This document shows, piece by piece, positions 37,306-46,336 of a stretch of 64,000 nt of DNA. How positions within the stretch are numbered: position 1 is the stretch's first letter; every line of letters starts with the position of its first letter. This stretch comes from Mycobacterium pinniadriaticum (GTDB taxonomy: Bacteria; Actinomycetota; Actinomycetes; Mycobacteriales; Mycobacteriaceae): NCBI RefSeq assembly GCF_026242045.1, contig NZ_JAPJDO010000001.1, positions 248,001 through 312,000 of the forward strand. Direction: 5' to 3'. A model generated the notes under the pieces. It made no database searches and had not been told where the DNA came from. It saw nothing but the letters and a program-made list of their open reading frames with translations. A program made the position numbers and the translations under genes.

Positions 37306-37992
37306 ATGGGCGCACCCGATTTCGCGCCACGCCCGCAGCTGGCCGAGGATGTCGCCCGGTTCGTCCGGACTCGGATCTTCAACGGCACTTACCCCGCCGG
37401 GGAATACATTCGGTTGGACCAGCTGGCGGCGGAGTTGGGCGTCAGTGTCACCCCGGTCCGGGAAGCGCTGTTCGAGCTGCGCGGGGAAGGCCTGCTCGAC
37501 CAGCTGCCCCGGCGAGGCTTCGTCGTGTTGCCGTTCACCGATCGCGACATCACCGACGTGTCCAATCTGCAGGCCCATGTCGGCGGGGAGCTGGCGGCGC
37601 GGGCGGCGCTGAACATCACCGATGTGCAGCTGCGGGAGCTGGTGGCGATCCATGACGAGCTGGTGGAGGCCTACGGGGCCGACGACGGCAACCGCGCGGT
37701 ACGGCTGAACCACGAGTTCCATCGCGCCATCAACGTCGCGGCGGATTCGCCGAAGCTGGCTCAATTGATGTCCCAGATCACCCGCTATGCACCCGAATCG
37801 GTGTTCCCGACCATCGAGGGCTGGCCGGCCAAGTCGATCGCGGACCACAAGCGGATCCTGGCAGCGCTCAAGGCCCGCGACGGGGACCGGGCCAGGGCGG
37901 CGATGTCACAGCACTTGGCGGCGGGCGCGGCGCCTCTGATCGAACATCTGGTCAAACAGGGTGTAGCACAGCGCTTTCAGACGATGGAATAG
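37306..37992 (+). CDS. GntR-family regulator (FCD ligand domain)
   Basis: The 228-residue protein has a GntR winged helix (about 15-80: L-D-Q-L-A-A-E-L-G-V-S-V-T-P-V-R-E-A-L) and an FCD helical domain (about 85-220) with metal-ligand type residues (H-E-F-H, D-H). It ends a four-gene unit and probably represses that unit and perhaps the divergent ACAD-SDR pair, both served by the 33966-33984 inverted repeat; this is inference. Its last 16 bases overlap the convergent gene. Confidence 0.88.
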   Translation: MGAPDFAPRPQLAEDVARFVRTRIFNGTYPAGEYIRLDQLAAELGVSVTPVREALFELRGEGLLDQLPRRGFVVLPFTDRDITDVSNLQAHVGGELAARAALNITDVQLRELVAIHDELVEAYGADDGNRAVRLNHEFHRAINVAADSPKLAQLMSQITRYAPESVFPTIEGWPAKSIADHKRILAALKARDGDRARAAMSQHLAAGAAPLIEHLVKQGVAQRFQTME

Positions 37993-38594
37993 CCCGGTGG
38001 CAGGGTGCCGCGACCGGTGAGGGCGCACATCAACGCCTGACCGTCGCCACGGCGTTGCGCGACTTCGACGGCGAGGTCAAGCACATTGCCGGCGACCTCC
38101 GGTGGCAACGCCTCGGGCATTCCGATGGCGCGAGCCAGATCGACGCTGTGCAACCCGAGCTCGAGGATGCGGGTGGGCAGGTAGTCCGACAGCCACATCC
38201 CACCGGCGATGGTGCGGATGAGCCGATCATCGGCGGCAAGTGCTGCGGCCGCTCGATCACGCAGTGCGCGGACGGCGTTCAAGGGATCGTCACCGAGTGC
38301 GAGTCCGGCTTGCACCGCGCGGGCGTCGATCTGTTCGGGGTCGGCGAGAATTCCGGCGATCGCCAGGTAGTACTCCGCGGCATCGGCGACGTCTACGCGC
38401 TCCGCCGGCCGCGCCGAGTACTCGACGACGGTGGTGAACGATCGGCCGATGTGGCCGACGAGCGTCCGCACCGTCCACGTCCCGAGTGCAGGACTGTCCC
38501 ACCCGTCCTCGGGTACCTGCGCGATCACTGCCACCGCGTGGTCACCGGCCCGGTGATAGAGGTGGGTGCGCTTCTCGAGGGTGTGGTCGGTCAT
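37977..38594 (-). CDS. DinB/MDMPI-type mycothiol-dependent enzyme
   Basis: The 205-residue protein matches the mycothiol-dependent maleylpyruvate isomerase N-terminal family (TIGR03083/DinB-like). Three metal-binding histidines are placed as expected: H-I-G near 49, and E-L-G-L-H-S-V-D-L-A with His around 149 plus an Asp. Members use mycothiol for isomerase or transferase chemistry; the substrate here is unknown. It lies at the end of the ligase block and 11 bases from the frameshifted ligase gene. Confidence 0.8.
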   Translation of the reverse strand: MTDHTLEKRTHLYHRAGDHAVAVIAQVPEDGWDSPALGTWTVRTLVGHIGRSFTTVVEYSARPAERVDVADAAEYYLAIAGILADPEQIDARAVQAGLALGDDPLNAVRALRDRAAAALAADDRLIRTIAGGMWLSDYLPTRILELGLHSVDLARAIGMPEALPPEVAGNVLDLAVEVAQRRGDGQALMCALTGRGTLPPGYSIV

Positions 38595-38605
38595 CGTTGT
38601 GAAAG

Positions 38606-40100
38606 CTACTCCTGCCCCGCCAGCAACTCACGCAGACGCCGAAGGTCGACCTTGCCGGTGGCCCCCCGGGGGACGTCGTCGGCGGAATCGAGCAGTAGCC
38701 ACAAGGTCGGTACCTTGAACGAACTCAGTCTCGCGCGGGCCTCGGCGCGCAGATCTTTGCGCGTGGCGCCGTCGCAGATCACCGCGGCGCCGACCCGCCC
38801 CTCCACATCGGTGACGAACGCAGCTCGTACGCCGCCGATTTCCCGCAGCGCCGCTTCGACTTCACCGGGGTACACGCTGGCGCCGCTCACCTTGAACATG
38901 TCGTCTGATCGGCCGTGGTAGAACAGGAACCCGCCATCGTCGAGATGGCCGAGGTCGCCGGTCGGGTAGAAGCCGTCCGTGGTGAACAGCTGCTCGCGAC
39001 TGCGTCGGCACATCCCGCGCAACAAGTGTGGCCCGCGGAGCTGGATCATGCCGATGGAGCCGACGGGCAGCGGGTCGCCGGTGTCGATATCGACGATGCG
39101 AACCTCCATGCCGTCGAAGGGTTTCCCGCAGCTTCCCCATGCCGATTCAGGCAGGTCGGTGTCGGCGGGGTAACCGCAGTAAGGTCCGAACGATTCCGTC
39201 ATGCCGAAAAGCTTCGCCCGCGCGCCAGGCGAGGGCCGCTGGTCGGCGGGCAGCAGCGCATCCAGGCTCCCCCCGCGTAGCGCAGACAGGTCGGCCCGCA
39301 CTTCGGCCGCGGCGCGGGCCAGTGCTTCGGCCTGATCGGGCCAGCCGCGAAACAGTGTCACCTTCTCCCGTTCCAGGAGCCGCAGCGTGGTTTCGGGTTG
39401 CGGGATCTCCTCGGTCACCAGGGTGGCGCCGGCGACCAGTGCGGACAGGATGCCGCTGCTGAAGCCGCCGACCCAGAAGAACGGCATCGGCAGATACAGC
39501 CGGGTGGCGCTGTCGATACAGCGGGCAGCCAGCCCGGATCGCGCGGCTGCCAGCGCGCTACCGTGCGAGTGGATCACTCCCTTCGGCGGTCCGCTGCTGC
39601 CGGAGGTGAACATGACGACCATCGGATCGGCAGGCACGACAGTGGCGGCGAAATCGCCGATTTCCGCGCCAGAGGTGCCTGTCGGGAGCTCGGAGGTCGA
39701 CCATACGCGCTGCAGTGCAGGGAGTTTGGTGATTTCGGGTGCGAGATCGTCCAGGTACCGATGGCCCCGGAATTCCTCGACGGCGATCAGATGGCGCACC
39801 GAGGCGACTCGTAGCTGGGCGGCGAGCTCACCTGCGGTCAGCAGAGTACTGAGCGGAACCAGCACGGCGCCGACACGCGTCAGCGCCAGGGCAAGCTGCA
39901 CCCAACTGACACTGTTGGGCATGATCAGCCCAACCCGGCTGCCCTTGCCGATCCCCGCGTTGATCAGCGCGGCGGCGAGAGTGCTTGTCACACGAGTCAA
40001 GCTCGGCGTAGGTCATCCTGTTCGTCGGGTCGATGACAAACGGCTTGTCGGTGAACCGGTTCGCCTGGGCGCGGATGAGCGCGTCGACGGTGTCAATCAT
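38606..40100 (-). pseudogene. Frameshifted acyl-CoA/AMP ligase
   Basis: The main body (464 residues from a TTG at 40000) has the adenylation motifs M-F-T-S-G-S-S-G-P-P-K-G, Y-P-T-G-D-L-G-H-L and the late G-A-T-G-K-V-D-L. The true first 34 residues (M-I-D-T-V-D-A-L-I-R ... R-M-T-Y-A-E-L-D) lie in another frame that starts at ATG 40100 and overlaps the next ligase stop, as expected of an operon gene. One extra base near 40001-40005 breaks the join. The TTG could yield an N-terminally short enzyme, or the shift may be a sequencing error. Confidence 0.65.
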
Positions 40101-41598
40101 CGAATACCGCCGCGAGCCTGGCCAGGTCGACTTTCCCGCTGGAGGTCAGCGGCAGTTCGTCGGGCGAGAGTGCCGCGAAGCGCCGCGGGATCTTGTACGA
40201 CGAGAGTTCGGTCTTGAGCTTCTCCCGCAGCGCGCCCTCGTTGAACGACCCGCCACCCTCGACGATCACCGCCGCGGCGACGATCTGACCGCGCCCTGGA
40301 TCGGGCAGCGCGAGCACATGGGCGACCAGGCCGTCGGCGACCTTGGCGATTGCCTTTTCCACCTCGGCCGGAATGACGTTCGCGCCCGCGGTTTTGATCA
40401 TGGACTTGCGCCGGCCGACGTAGTAGAAGAACCCGTCGGCGTCGGTCCGGAACAGATCGCCGGTATGGAACCATCCGTCGGCGTCGAAGCACTCCTCACG
40501 GCTGCGCTTGTAGTAGCACTGCATGAGGTAGCGGCCCCGGATGCACAGCTCGCCGATCTCCCCCGTGGCGAGCGTGCCGCCGGTATCGGGGTCGACGATG
40601 CGCGCCTGGAAACCGGGGGCGGGCACACCGAACGATCCGCGGCGGTGTTCAGGCTGGTCGGTCTCGTCACCGCTGAGCAGCACAACGCTGCCGGCCTCCG
40701 TCATGCCCAGCATGTTGTGACGCAGCTCCGGATCCCGCGGCCGAACGGCGGGATCCATGATGGGGTAGAGGTTGCCGCGTCGCATCGACGACAAGTCCCG
40801 GCCCGGGAAACTCGGATGACGCGCCAAATGCAGGATTCCGGAGGCGAATCCGTTGGTCATCGTCGGCCGTACCTCCTCGAGGAGATCGAGGACCTCCCCG
40901 GCGTCGGTGGCGTTCGAGCAGACCAGCGTGGCGCCCGCAGCCAGGGTCGCCAGGAGGGCGAACCCCAACCCGCCGATCCAGAAGAACGGGGAGTTGCAGA
41001 ACAATCGGTCATCCGCACTCAGCCGGCGGATCTTGTTGAGGTTGCGTTGGTGGCCCAGCAGCGACTCGTGGGTGTGCACAACCCCCTTGGGTGCCCCGGT
41101 GGATCCCGATGTGTAGACGATCACCAGCGGGTCGCAGCCGTCGACGTCCGCTTCGAGGGCGGCCAGCTCTGGAGCAGCGGCCCCGGGGAGGTCGCCATCG
41201 AACACCACCTGACGTAACCACGGCGCCGTCACGTCCCGAAGCCGGGCGAGGTAGTCGTGACCGCGAAAGGATGACGCGGCCAGCAGGATCTCGGTGTCGC
41301 TGTGGACGAGCTGATCACGCAACTCAGGACCGGTGGAAAAGGTGGAGAAGGGAACAACGACCGCGCCGATGCGGGCCGCGCCCAGCATCGCGACGACGAA
41401 CTCGGGGCTGTTGGGGTAGAGCACGCCGACATGAGTGCCCTTACCGGCACCCAGAGCGATCAGTCGACGGGCGAGGCCGGCCGAGCGTAGTTCGGCGTCG
41501 GCGTAGCTGAGCCGCTCGGAATCGCACACCAACAGTGGATGATCGCCGCGGACGGCGGCCTGCTCGCACAGCAGCCGCCCGACGGTGTCAGCGTTCAC
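40093..41598 (-). CDS. fadD-like: Acyl-CoA ligase (AMP-forming)
   Basis: The 501-residue protein starts at GTG 41598, overlapping the previous gene by 11 bases; the frame is open further but that part belongs to the previous gene. Motifs: Y-T-S-G-S-T-G-A-P-K-G at 162-172, the gate G-M-T-E-A and D-L-F-R-T-D-A-D-G and the C-terminal catalytic Lys in T-S-S-G-K-V-D-L. It activates a carboxylic acid as acyl-AMP then acyl-CoA. The chain type is unknown. It is in a run of three ligases with three crotonases. Confidence 0.88.
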   Translation of the reverse strand: MNADTVGRLLCEQAAVRGDHPLLVCDSERLSYADAELRSAGLARRLIALGAGKGTHVGVLYPNSPEFVVAMLGAARIGAVVVPFSTFSTGPELRDQLVHSDTEILLAASSFRGHDYLARLRDVTAPWLRQVVFDGDLPGAAAPELAALEADVDGCDPLVIVYTSGSTGAPKGVVHTHESLLGHQRNLNKIRRLSADDRLFCNSPFFWIGGLGFALLATLAAGATLVCSNATDAGEVLDLLEEVRPTMTNGFASGILHLARHPSFPGRDLSSMRRGNLYPIMDPAVRPRDPELRHNMLGMTEAGSVVLLSGDETDQPEHRRGSFGVPAPGFQARIVDPDTGGTLATGEIGELCIRGRYLMQCYYKRSREECFDADGWFHTGDLFRTDADGFFYYVGRRKSMIKTAGANVIPAEVEKAIAKVADGLVAHVLALPDPGRGQIVAAAVIVEGGGSFNEGALREKLKTELSSYKIPRRFAALSPDELPLTSSGKVDLARLAAVFDD

Positions 41599-43039
41599 GT
41601 CCTGTGAAATGTCGCCGGACTGCGGTGAGATCCGCCTTCCCGGACGGCGTCCGGGGGATCGCCTCGACGATCGCGATGGCGGAGGGAATCTCGTACGGTG
41701 CAAGTCTGGTTCGTAGGTACTCGGTTAATTCAGCGTCGTTCACCGGTGGCGTGCCGCGCAACTCGACCATCGCGACGGGAGTCGCGCCCAGGCGTTCGTC
41801 GGGGCGGCCCACCACCGAGGCGCCGAGCACCGCGGGGTGGCTTTCCAACGCGGCCCGAACATCGTCGGGCAGCACCTTGAAACCGCCGCGGATGATGGCC
41901 TGATCGGCCCGGCCGATTATCCAGAGGAAGCCATCGGCGTCGATGCGCGCCAGGTCGGTCGTCCGTACCCACCGCGCCCCAGGCCCGAGCTGACCCGGCT
42001 TGACCTCCAAGAGGCCGGTCTGACCCGGCGGCACCGGTACGCCATCCTCGGATACCACCCGCAGTTGGGCGCCGAGGCTGGCTCGGCCGACGCTGCCTCG
42101 CTTGGACTCCCAGTGCTCCCGGTAGTCGGCCAGCGTCCAGCCGGCCACCCCACCGCCGAATTCCGTTGCCGCGTACGAGGCGAGCACGGGTATGCCGAAT
42201 TTCTCGGTGAACGCGTCGGCATCGTCGGCCGACAGCGGAGCGGTGCCTGACGTCACGGCCCGCACCCCGGCGAGGTCGTCGCGACCCAGATCGGAATGCA
42301 GCACCATGCGCAGCGCGGCGGGCACCAGTGACACCGCCTTGGGGCGATATCGGCGCACAGCCTCGGCCCAGGACGTCAGCTCAAAGCGTGGCAGCAAGAC
42401 GAATGGCCTTGCTTCGCAGACACATTGCAGCACCCGGTACACACCGCCGATGTGGACCAGCGGCGCGTTGACTATCGCGACGCTGCCGGAGAGCCCCGTC
42501 GGCGCCGGGGCGGTGGCGAAGTCGCTGCCGATGACCGAAACCGCGAGCATGTCGTAAGTGAGGTCCACTCGCTTGGGCGGACCGGTGGTACCGCTGGTCA
42601 GCATCCGCACGGCGACCGTTGTCGGGCCCGGGTTGCTTGGCACCCCAGTGCGGATCCGCGCGGGACTGTCCACGTCGCTGATCGTGATCATGGTGGTGGT
42701 GTCGTCCGGGGTCGTCAGCATCCTGATGTCGTCGGCAGTGCCGACGACGATCGGCAGGTCAAGCTCGGCCAGGTCGGCCCGGATGCGGTCATCCCCACGC
42801 GACGGATTGACCACGACCACGCATCCTCCCGCCGACAACACGCCCAGCAACGATGCCACGTGTGCGGGTGTGTTACGCAACAGGATTCCGGTCTGGGTTC
42901 CTGGCTGTACCGCTGCGGCGACCTGCCCGCACAGGCTGGCGAGCTGTCCCCAGGTGCACCAGCTCCCGTCGTACTCGATTGCGTTGCCGTCGGAGTCCAG
43001 GCTGACGACCTCGCTGATCCGCCGGCACAGCGCATGCAT
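41588..43039 (-). CDS. AMP-forming ligase, divergent member
   Basis: The 483-residue protein is an adenylating enzyme with M-L-T-S-G-T-T-G-P-P-K-R (the Lys-Gly of the motif is Lys-Arg), A-S-Y-A-A-T-E-F-G-G-G, W-I-I-G-R-A-D and the terminal P-S-G-K-A-D-L. Acyl-CoA ligase activity is likely but the changed motif deserves a check. The ATG at 43039 follows the ECH stop by TGATG overlap; a GTG one codon earlier is an alternative. Confidence 0.83.
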   Translation of the reverse strand: MHALCRRISEVVSLDSDGNAIEYDGSWCTWGQLASLCGQVAAAVQPGTQTGILLRNTPAHVASLLGVLSAGGCVVVVNPSRGDDRIRADLAELDLPIVVGTADDIRMLTTPDDTTTMITISDVDSPARIRTGVPSNPGPTTVAVRMLTSGTTGPPKRVDLTYDMLAVSVIGSDFATAPAPTGLSGSVAIVNAPLVHIGGVYRVLQCVCEARPFVLLPRFELTSWAEAVRRYRPKAVSLVPAALRMVLHSDLGRDDLAGVRAVTSGTAPLSADDADAFTEKFGIPVLASYAATEFGGGVAGWTLADYREHWESKRGSVGRASLGAQLRVVSEDGVPVPPGQTGLLEVKPGQLGPGARWVRTTDLARIDADGFLWIIGRADQAIIRGGFKVLPDDVRAALESHPAVLGASVVGRPDERLGATPVAMVELRGTPPVNDAELTEYLRTRLAPYEIPSAIAIVEAIPRTPSGKADLTAVRRHFTGRER

Positions 43040-43830
43040 CACCGCACCCTTGGGGCGGTCCGGGTGTCGTTGTTGTCCTGCTCGGCCAATTCGGCCTGGC
43101 CCAACGGATTACCCAGCCGGGTGTAGATCAGGTTCTGCTCCATCGCTGCGCGGTAGGGTTTGTCCAGCGACTCCCAGATCGCCTTGACGGTGCCCTGGGT
43201 GGCCGACGGGGGCTTGGCGGCGATGGTCGCGGCGATCTCGTGGGCCCGGCTCCACAGATCGTCGGGTGCGACGACCTCGGACACCAAGCCGATGCGCAGA
43301 GCGGTGTCGGCGCTGACCCGTTCGTCGTTGCCCATCAGCGCGATTCGCAAGGACTCGGCCAGCCCGACCTTGCGCATCAACCCGATCGGCTCCAGGGCGC
43401 AGACCAGCCCGGCACTGACGTGGGAGTCGAAGAAGGTCGCCTCCGAGGAACAGATCACCACGTCGGCTTCGTTGATGAAGTAGAACGCCCCGGCGGTACA
43501 CATTCCGTGCACGGCGCACACCACGGGCTTCCACATCTTCTGCCATTTGGGGCTGAGCAACTCGCCCGGATCCTCGTGATTCCACACGTTGTGCGGCTGA
43601 CCGTATGGGGTCTTGATGTCCAGACCGGCGCTGAATGCCCGGTCCCCGGCGGCGCGCAGAACCACGGCGTTGATGGCGTTGTCGTTCTTCACGATCCGCC
43701 ACGCGGCCGCCACCTCTTCGCACATCGTGCGGTTGAACGCGTTCAGCCGGTCGGGGCGGTTGAGAGTGATGGTGGCGACGTGGTCGGTCCGGTCGAAGTC
43801 GAGCAGGATGGTTTCGAACGCGGCGGTCAT
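43039..43830 (-). CDS. echA-like: Enoyl-CoA hydratase/isomerase family protein
   Basis: The 263-residue crotonase has the oxyanion hole loops F-S-A-G-L-D-I-K and A-V-H-G-M-C-T-A-G-A. The two hydratase Glu positions are not obvious: the first loop reads A-G-A-F-Y-F and the second F-F-D-S-H-V-S. It may therefore be an isomerase, hydrolase or lyase and not a classical hydratase. The ATG at 43830 overlaps the upstream crotonase stop (ATGA). It is part of a six-gene leftward operon. Confidence 0.85.
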   Translation of the reverse strand: MTAAFETILLDFDRTDHVATITLNRPDRLNAFNRTMCEEVAAAWRIVKNDNAINAVVLRAAGDRAFSAGLDIKTPYGQPHNVWNHEDPGELLSPKWQKMWKPVVCAVHGMCTAGAFYFINEADVVICSSEATFFDSHVSAGLVCALEPIGLMRKVGLAESLRIALMGNDERVSADTALRIGLVSEVVAPDDLWSRAHEIAATIAAKPPSATQGTVKAIWESLDKPYRAAMEQNLIYTRLGNPLGQAELAEQDNNDTRTAPRVR

Positions 43831-44639
43831 CGGCACTGCCATTCCGGGGCGCGCTTCTCGACGAATGCTTTGGGCCCTTCGAGGGAATCCGCGGTGTGCA
43901 GGTTGCGCTCCCGGAAGGCCTCGGCCAGCATCTCGGCCTCGTGCATGGGAATCTCGCGGCCCTTGATGACCGCCAACCGGGTACCCCGAACCGCCAACGG
44001 CGCGTTGCGGTTCACGGTGTCGGCGATCTCGTGTGCTCGTTCGAGCAGACGGTCGTGCTCGACGATCTCGGTGATCAATCCGAGGTCGTAGGCGCGCTGG
44101 GCGTCCATTCGTTCGTGCTTTCCCATGATCGCCATCCGCAGCGCCACCGTGCGAGGCAGTACCCGGGCCAGCCGGACCATCTCCCGCCCGGCCACCAAGC
44201 CGATCGACACGTGCGGGTCGAAGAACGTGGCCTTCTCGGAGGCGATCACGATATCGCCGGTGGTCACCCAGTCCAGGCCGGCCCCACAACAGATTCCGTT
44301 GATCGCCACGATCACTGGTTTGGCCATCCGGCGAAACGGCGGAGTGCCTTCCTGCGGCGCCTCCCACTGGTCGTAGGTGGATAGGTAGGGCCGCTCGTTG
44401 ATCACCTTGCCGTCTTCGGGTATCTCCTTGACGTCGGCGCCGGTGCAGAACGCACGTCCGGTGCCGGTGACGACCAGCAGCCACACGTTGTCGTCGTTCT
44501 CGGCGTCATCGTATGCGGCACGCAACTCGGAGATCATGTGCGGACTGAGCGCATTGAGCGCTTCCGGACGGTTCAGGGTGATCGTGGCCGTGTGGCCGTC
44601 GACCTGGTAACCGATGGTGTCGTACGCACCTGCCGACAT
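43827..44639 (-). CDS. echA-like: Enoyl-CoA hydratase/isomerase family protein
   Basis: The 270-residue crotonase has F-C-T-G-A-D-V-K and A-I-N-G-I-C-C-G-A-G-L-D. An Asp replaces the first catalytic Glu, and the second region reads F-F-D-P-H-V-S-I-G like the adjacent gene, so the two share a subfamily, possibly retro-aldol or hydrolase chemistry. It is separated from the next crotonase by 16 bases. Confidence 0.86.
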   Translation of the reverse strand: MSAGAYDTIGYQVDGHTATITLNRPEALNALSPHMISELRAAYDDAENDDNVWLLVVTGTGRAFCTGADVKEIPEDGKVINERPYLSTYDQWEAPQEGTPPFRRMAKPVIVAINGICCGAGLDWVTTGDIVIASEKATFFDPHVSIGLVAGREMVRLARVLPRTVALRMAIMGKHERMDAQRAYDLGLITEIVEHDRLLERAHEIADTVNRNAPLAVRGTRLAVIKGREIPMHEAEMLAEAFRERNLHTADSLEGPKAFVEKRAPEWQCR

Positions 44640-44655
44640 CTATCTTCCCTTCGTC

Positions 44656-45468
44656 TCATCGCCCGGTGAAGTCCGGTGAACGCCGTTCCCGGAAGGCTGC
44701 CAGACCCTCTTTGAAATCCGATGTCCGGCAGGACAGTTCCAGGTTGAACAGCTCCTGCATCATGGCTTGGTTCAGGGTGGCGTGCTGGCTGTGGTTGATG
44801 GCCTGCTTGGCAAGGCCGACGGCGACGGTCGGGCCTGATGCGAGCCGCTCCAGCAGGGTTCCCACGGTTGCGTCGAGGGCTGCGTCGTCGGCACTGCGAT
44901 GGATCAGCCCCCACTGCGCCGCTGTCGCGCCGTCCACCTTCTCGCCGAGAAGCAGCATCTCCTTGGCGCGCGCCATCCCCACCAGTCGGGGCAGCAGCCA
45001 CGTCGAACCGGAATCCGGGCTGAAACCGCGGTTCAGGAACGGCTCCCAGAACACGGCGTCGGTGGCGGCGACGGTGAAGTCGGCGGCCAGCGCCAGATTG
45101 CAGCCCATGCCGGCGGCCCAGCCGCGCACCGTGCACACCACAGGCAGGTGCAGGGTGTGCACCAATTCGATCACCCGGTGCGCGGTGTGGGGGATGCGGC
45201 GAACCAGGTCGCCGGTGCGGGGCCGCCGGCCACCGCTGTTGGAGTCCGCCCAGTCGACCCCGGAGCAGAAGTCCGGACCCGCTCCGGTGAGATGGACCGC
45301 GCGCAGGCCGTCGTCGCTCGCGGCCTTCGCCAGGGCATCGACAAGAGTGTCGATCATGCTGTGGCTGAGGGCATTACGCCGGCCGGATCGCTCGAGCACG
45401 ATCTGCAGGACGGCGCCATCCCGCGATATCGTCACGACACCGTCAGTCGACCGGGCCTCGTCACCCAC
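44656..45468 (-). CDS. echA-like: Enoyl-CoA hydratase/isomerase family protein
   Basis: The 270-residue crotonase heads the six-gene leftward operon. It has F-C-S-G-V-D-W and T-V-R-G-W-A-A-G-M-G-C-N; the first Glu position is Asn and the second region is F-W-E-P-F-L-N-R-G. It is divergent from the GntR gene at 45554 with the perfect palindrome at 45514-45533 between them, so this operon and the GntR gene are very likely controlled together. Confidence 0.86.
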   Translation of the reverse strand: MGDEARSTDGVVTISRDGAVLQIVLERSGRRNALSHSMIDTLVDALAKAASDDGLRAVHLTGAGPDFCSGVDWADSNSGGRRPRTGDLVRRIPHTAHRVIELVHTLHLPVVCTVRGWAAGMGCNLALAADFTVAATDAVFWEPFLNRGFSPDSGSTWLLPRLVGMARAKEMLLLGEKVDGATAAQWGLIHRSADDAALDATVGTLLERLASGPTVAVGLAKQAINHSQHATLNQAMMQELFNLELSCRTSDFKEGLAAFRERRSPDFTGR

Positions 45469-45513
45469 CGAAGAATCCGCCCTTCGTGACTTTACAGATG
45501 GTCATACAGTAGT

Positions 45514-45533
45514 GCTATCTTGTACAAGATAGC
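45514..45533. promoter_or_regulatory. Perfect 20-bp palindromic operator
   Basis: GCTATCTTGTACAAGATAGC is completely self-complementary. It lies in the 85-base divergent gap, 46 bases from the crotonase start and 21 bases from the GntR start, just downstream of a TACAGT -10-like box (45505-45510). The core TTGTACAA resembles FadR-family sites. A FadR-like GntR binding here would block both directions. Confidence 0.7.
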
Positions 45534-45553
45534 AAGGATAGGATGGACTGACG

Positions 45554-46327
45554 GTGGCCGCTGCTCCCCGCATCCGCTCGCCGCGGGTCGCCGAGATCGT
45601 CGCTTCCCGGCTGCGTGATGACATCCTGTCCGGGCGGTTGCGCGAGGGTGACGTACTTCCGTCGCAGGAGAGTCTCTTCACCGAGTTCGGGGTCAGTCCA
45701 CCGGCGCTGCGCGAGGCGATCCACATCCTCGAGGTCGACGGGTTGGTGTCGGTGCGCCGCGGCAACATGGGCGGCGCGGTGGTTCATCTCCCGTCCGCCG
45801 AGCGCACCGCCCACATGATCAGCATGGTGCTGCAATCACGGTCCTCCACCCCGGCCGACGTCAGCGGTGCGTTGATGCATCTGGAGCCGATCTGCGCAGG
45901 CATGTGCGCCGCCCGCGAGGACCGGATGGCGGAGGTCGTGCCCTATCTCCAGGCCGAAATCGACCGTCAGGAAGCCCAATTCGGCGACACCGCCCAGTAC
46001 GTTCCCAACGCCCGCCGCTTCCACGAGGCGCTGGTCTCACGGTGTGGTAACGAGCCGATGATCCTGCTGATCGGCTCGCTCGAGCTGATCTGGTCGGCCC
46101 ACGAGTCGTCGGTGTGGAGCGACGAGCCGGACCCCATGCGGGACAAGACCATGCGGGCCGCGCTGCGCGATCACCACAAGATGCTCGACGCGATAGCCGA
46201 CGGCAACGCCGACCGCGCGGTTCGGCTGGCGCAAGACCACCTCGCCGCCGCGCGGCGCAACACCCTGGCCGTCGGCCGGGACCGAACCATCGAAGCCAAG
46301 CTCATTTCCAACGCAGACCCCAGATGA
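45554..46327 (+). CDS. GntR-family regulator (FadR type)
   Basis: The 257-residue protein has a GntR winged helix (about 12-80: L-P-S-Q-E-S-L-F-T-E-F-G-V-S-P-P-A-L-R-E-A) and an FCD domain. It starts with GTG and is followed by a crotonase after nine bases. The adjacent 20-bp palindrome is its likely operator, making it an autoregulated local switch for both flanking operons. The inducer is presumably an acyl-CoA of the pathway. Confidence 0.9.
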   Translation: MAAAPRIRSPRVAEIVASRLRDDILSGRLREGDVLPSQESLFTEFGVSPPALREAIHILEVDGLVSVRRGNMGGAVVHLPSAERTAHMISMVLQSRSSTPADVSGALMHLEPICAGMCAAREDRMAEVVPYLQAEIDRQEAQFGDTAQYVPNARRFHEALVSRCGNEPMILLIGSLELIWSAHESSVWSDEPDPMRDKTMRAALRDHHKMLDAIADGNADRAVRLAQDHLAAARRNTLAVGRDRTIEAKLISNADPR

Positions 46328-46336
46328 GGAACCGAT

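Noticed and set aside
35856..37388. 510-residue minus-strand open frame
   Set aside because: It is antisense to the acyl-CoA dehydrogenase at 36111 and thiolase; no motif recognised.
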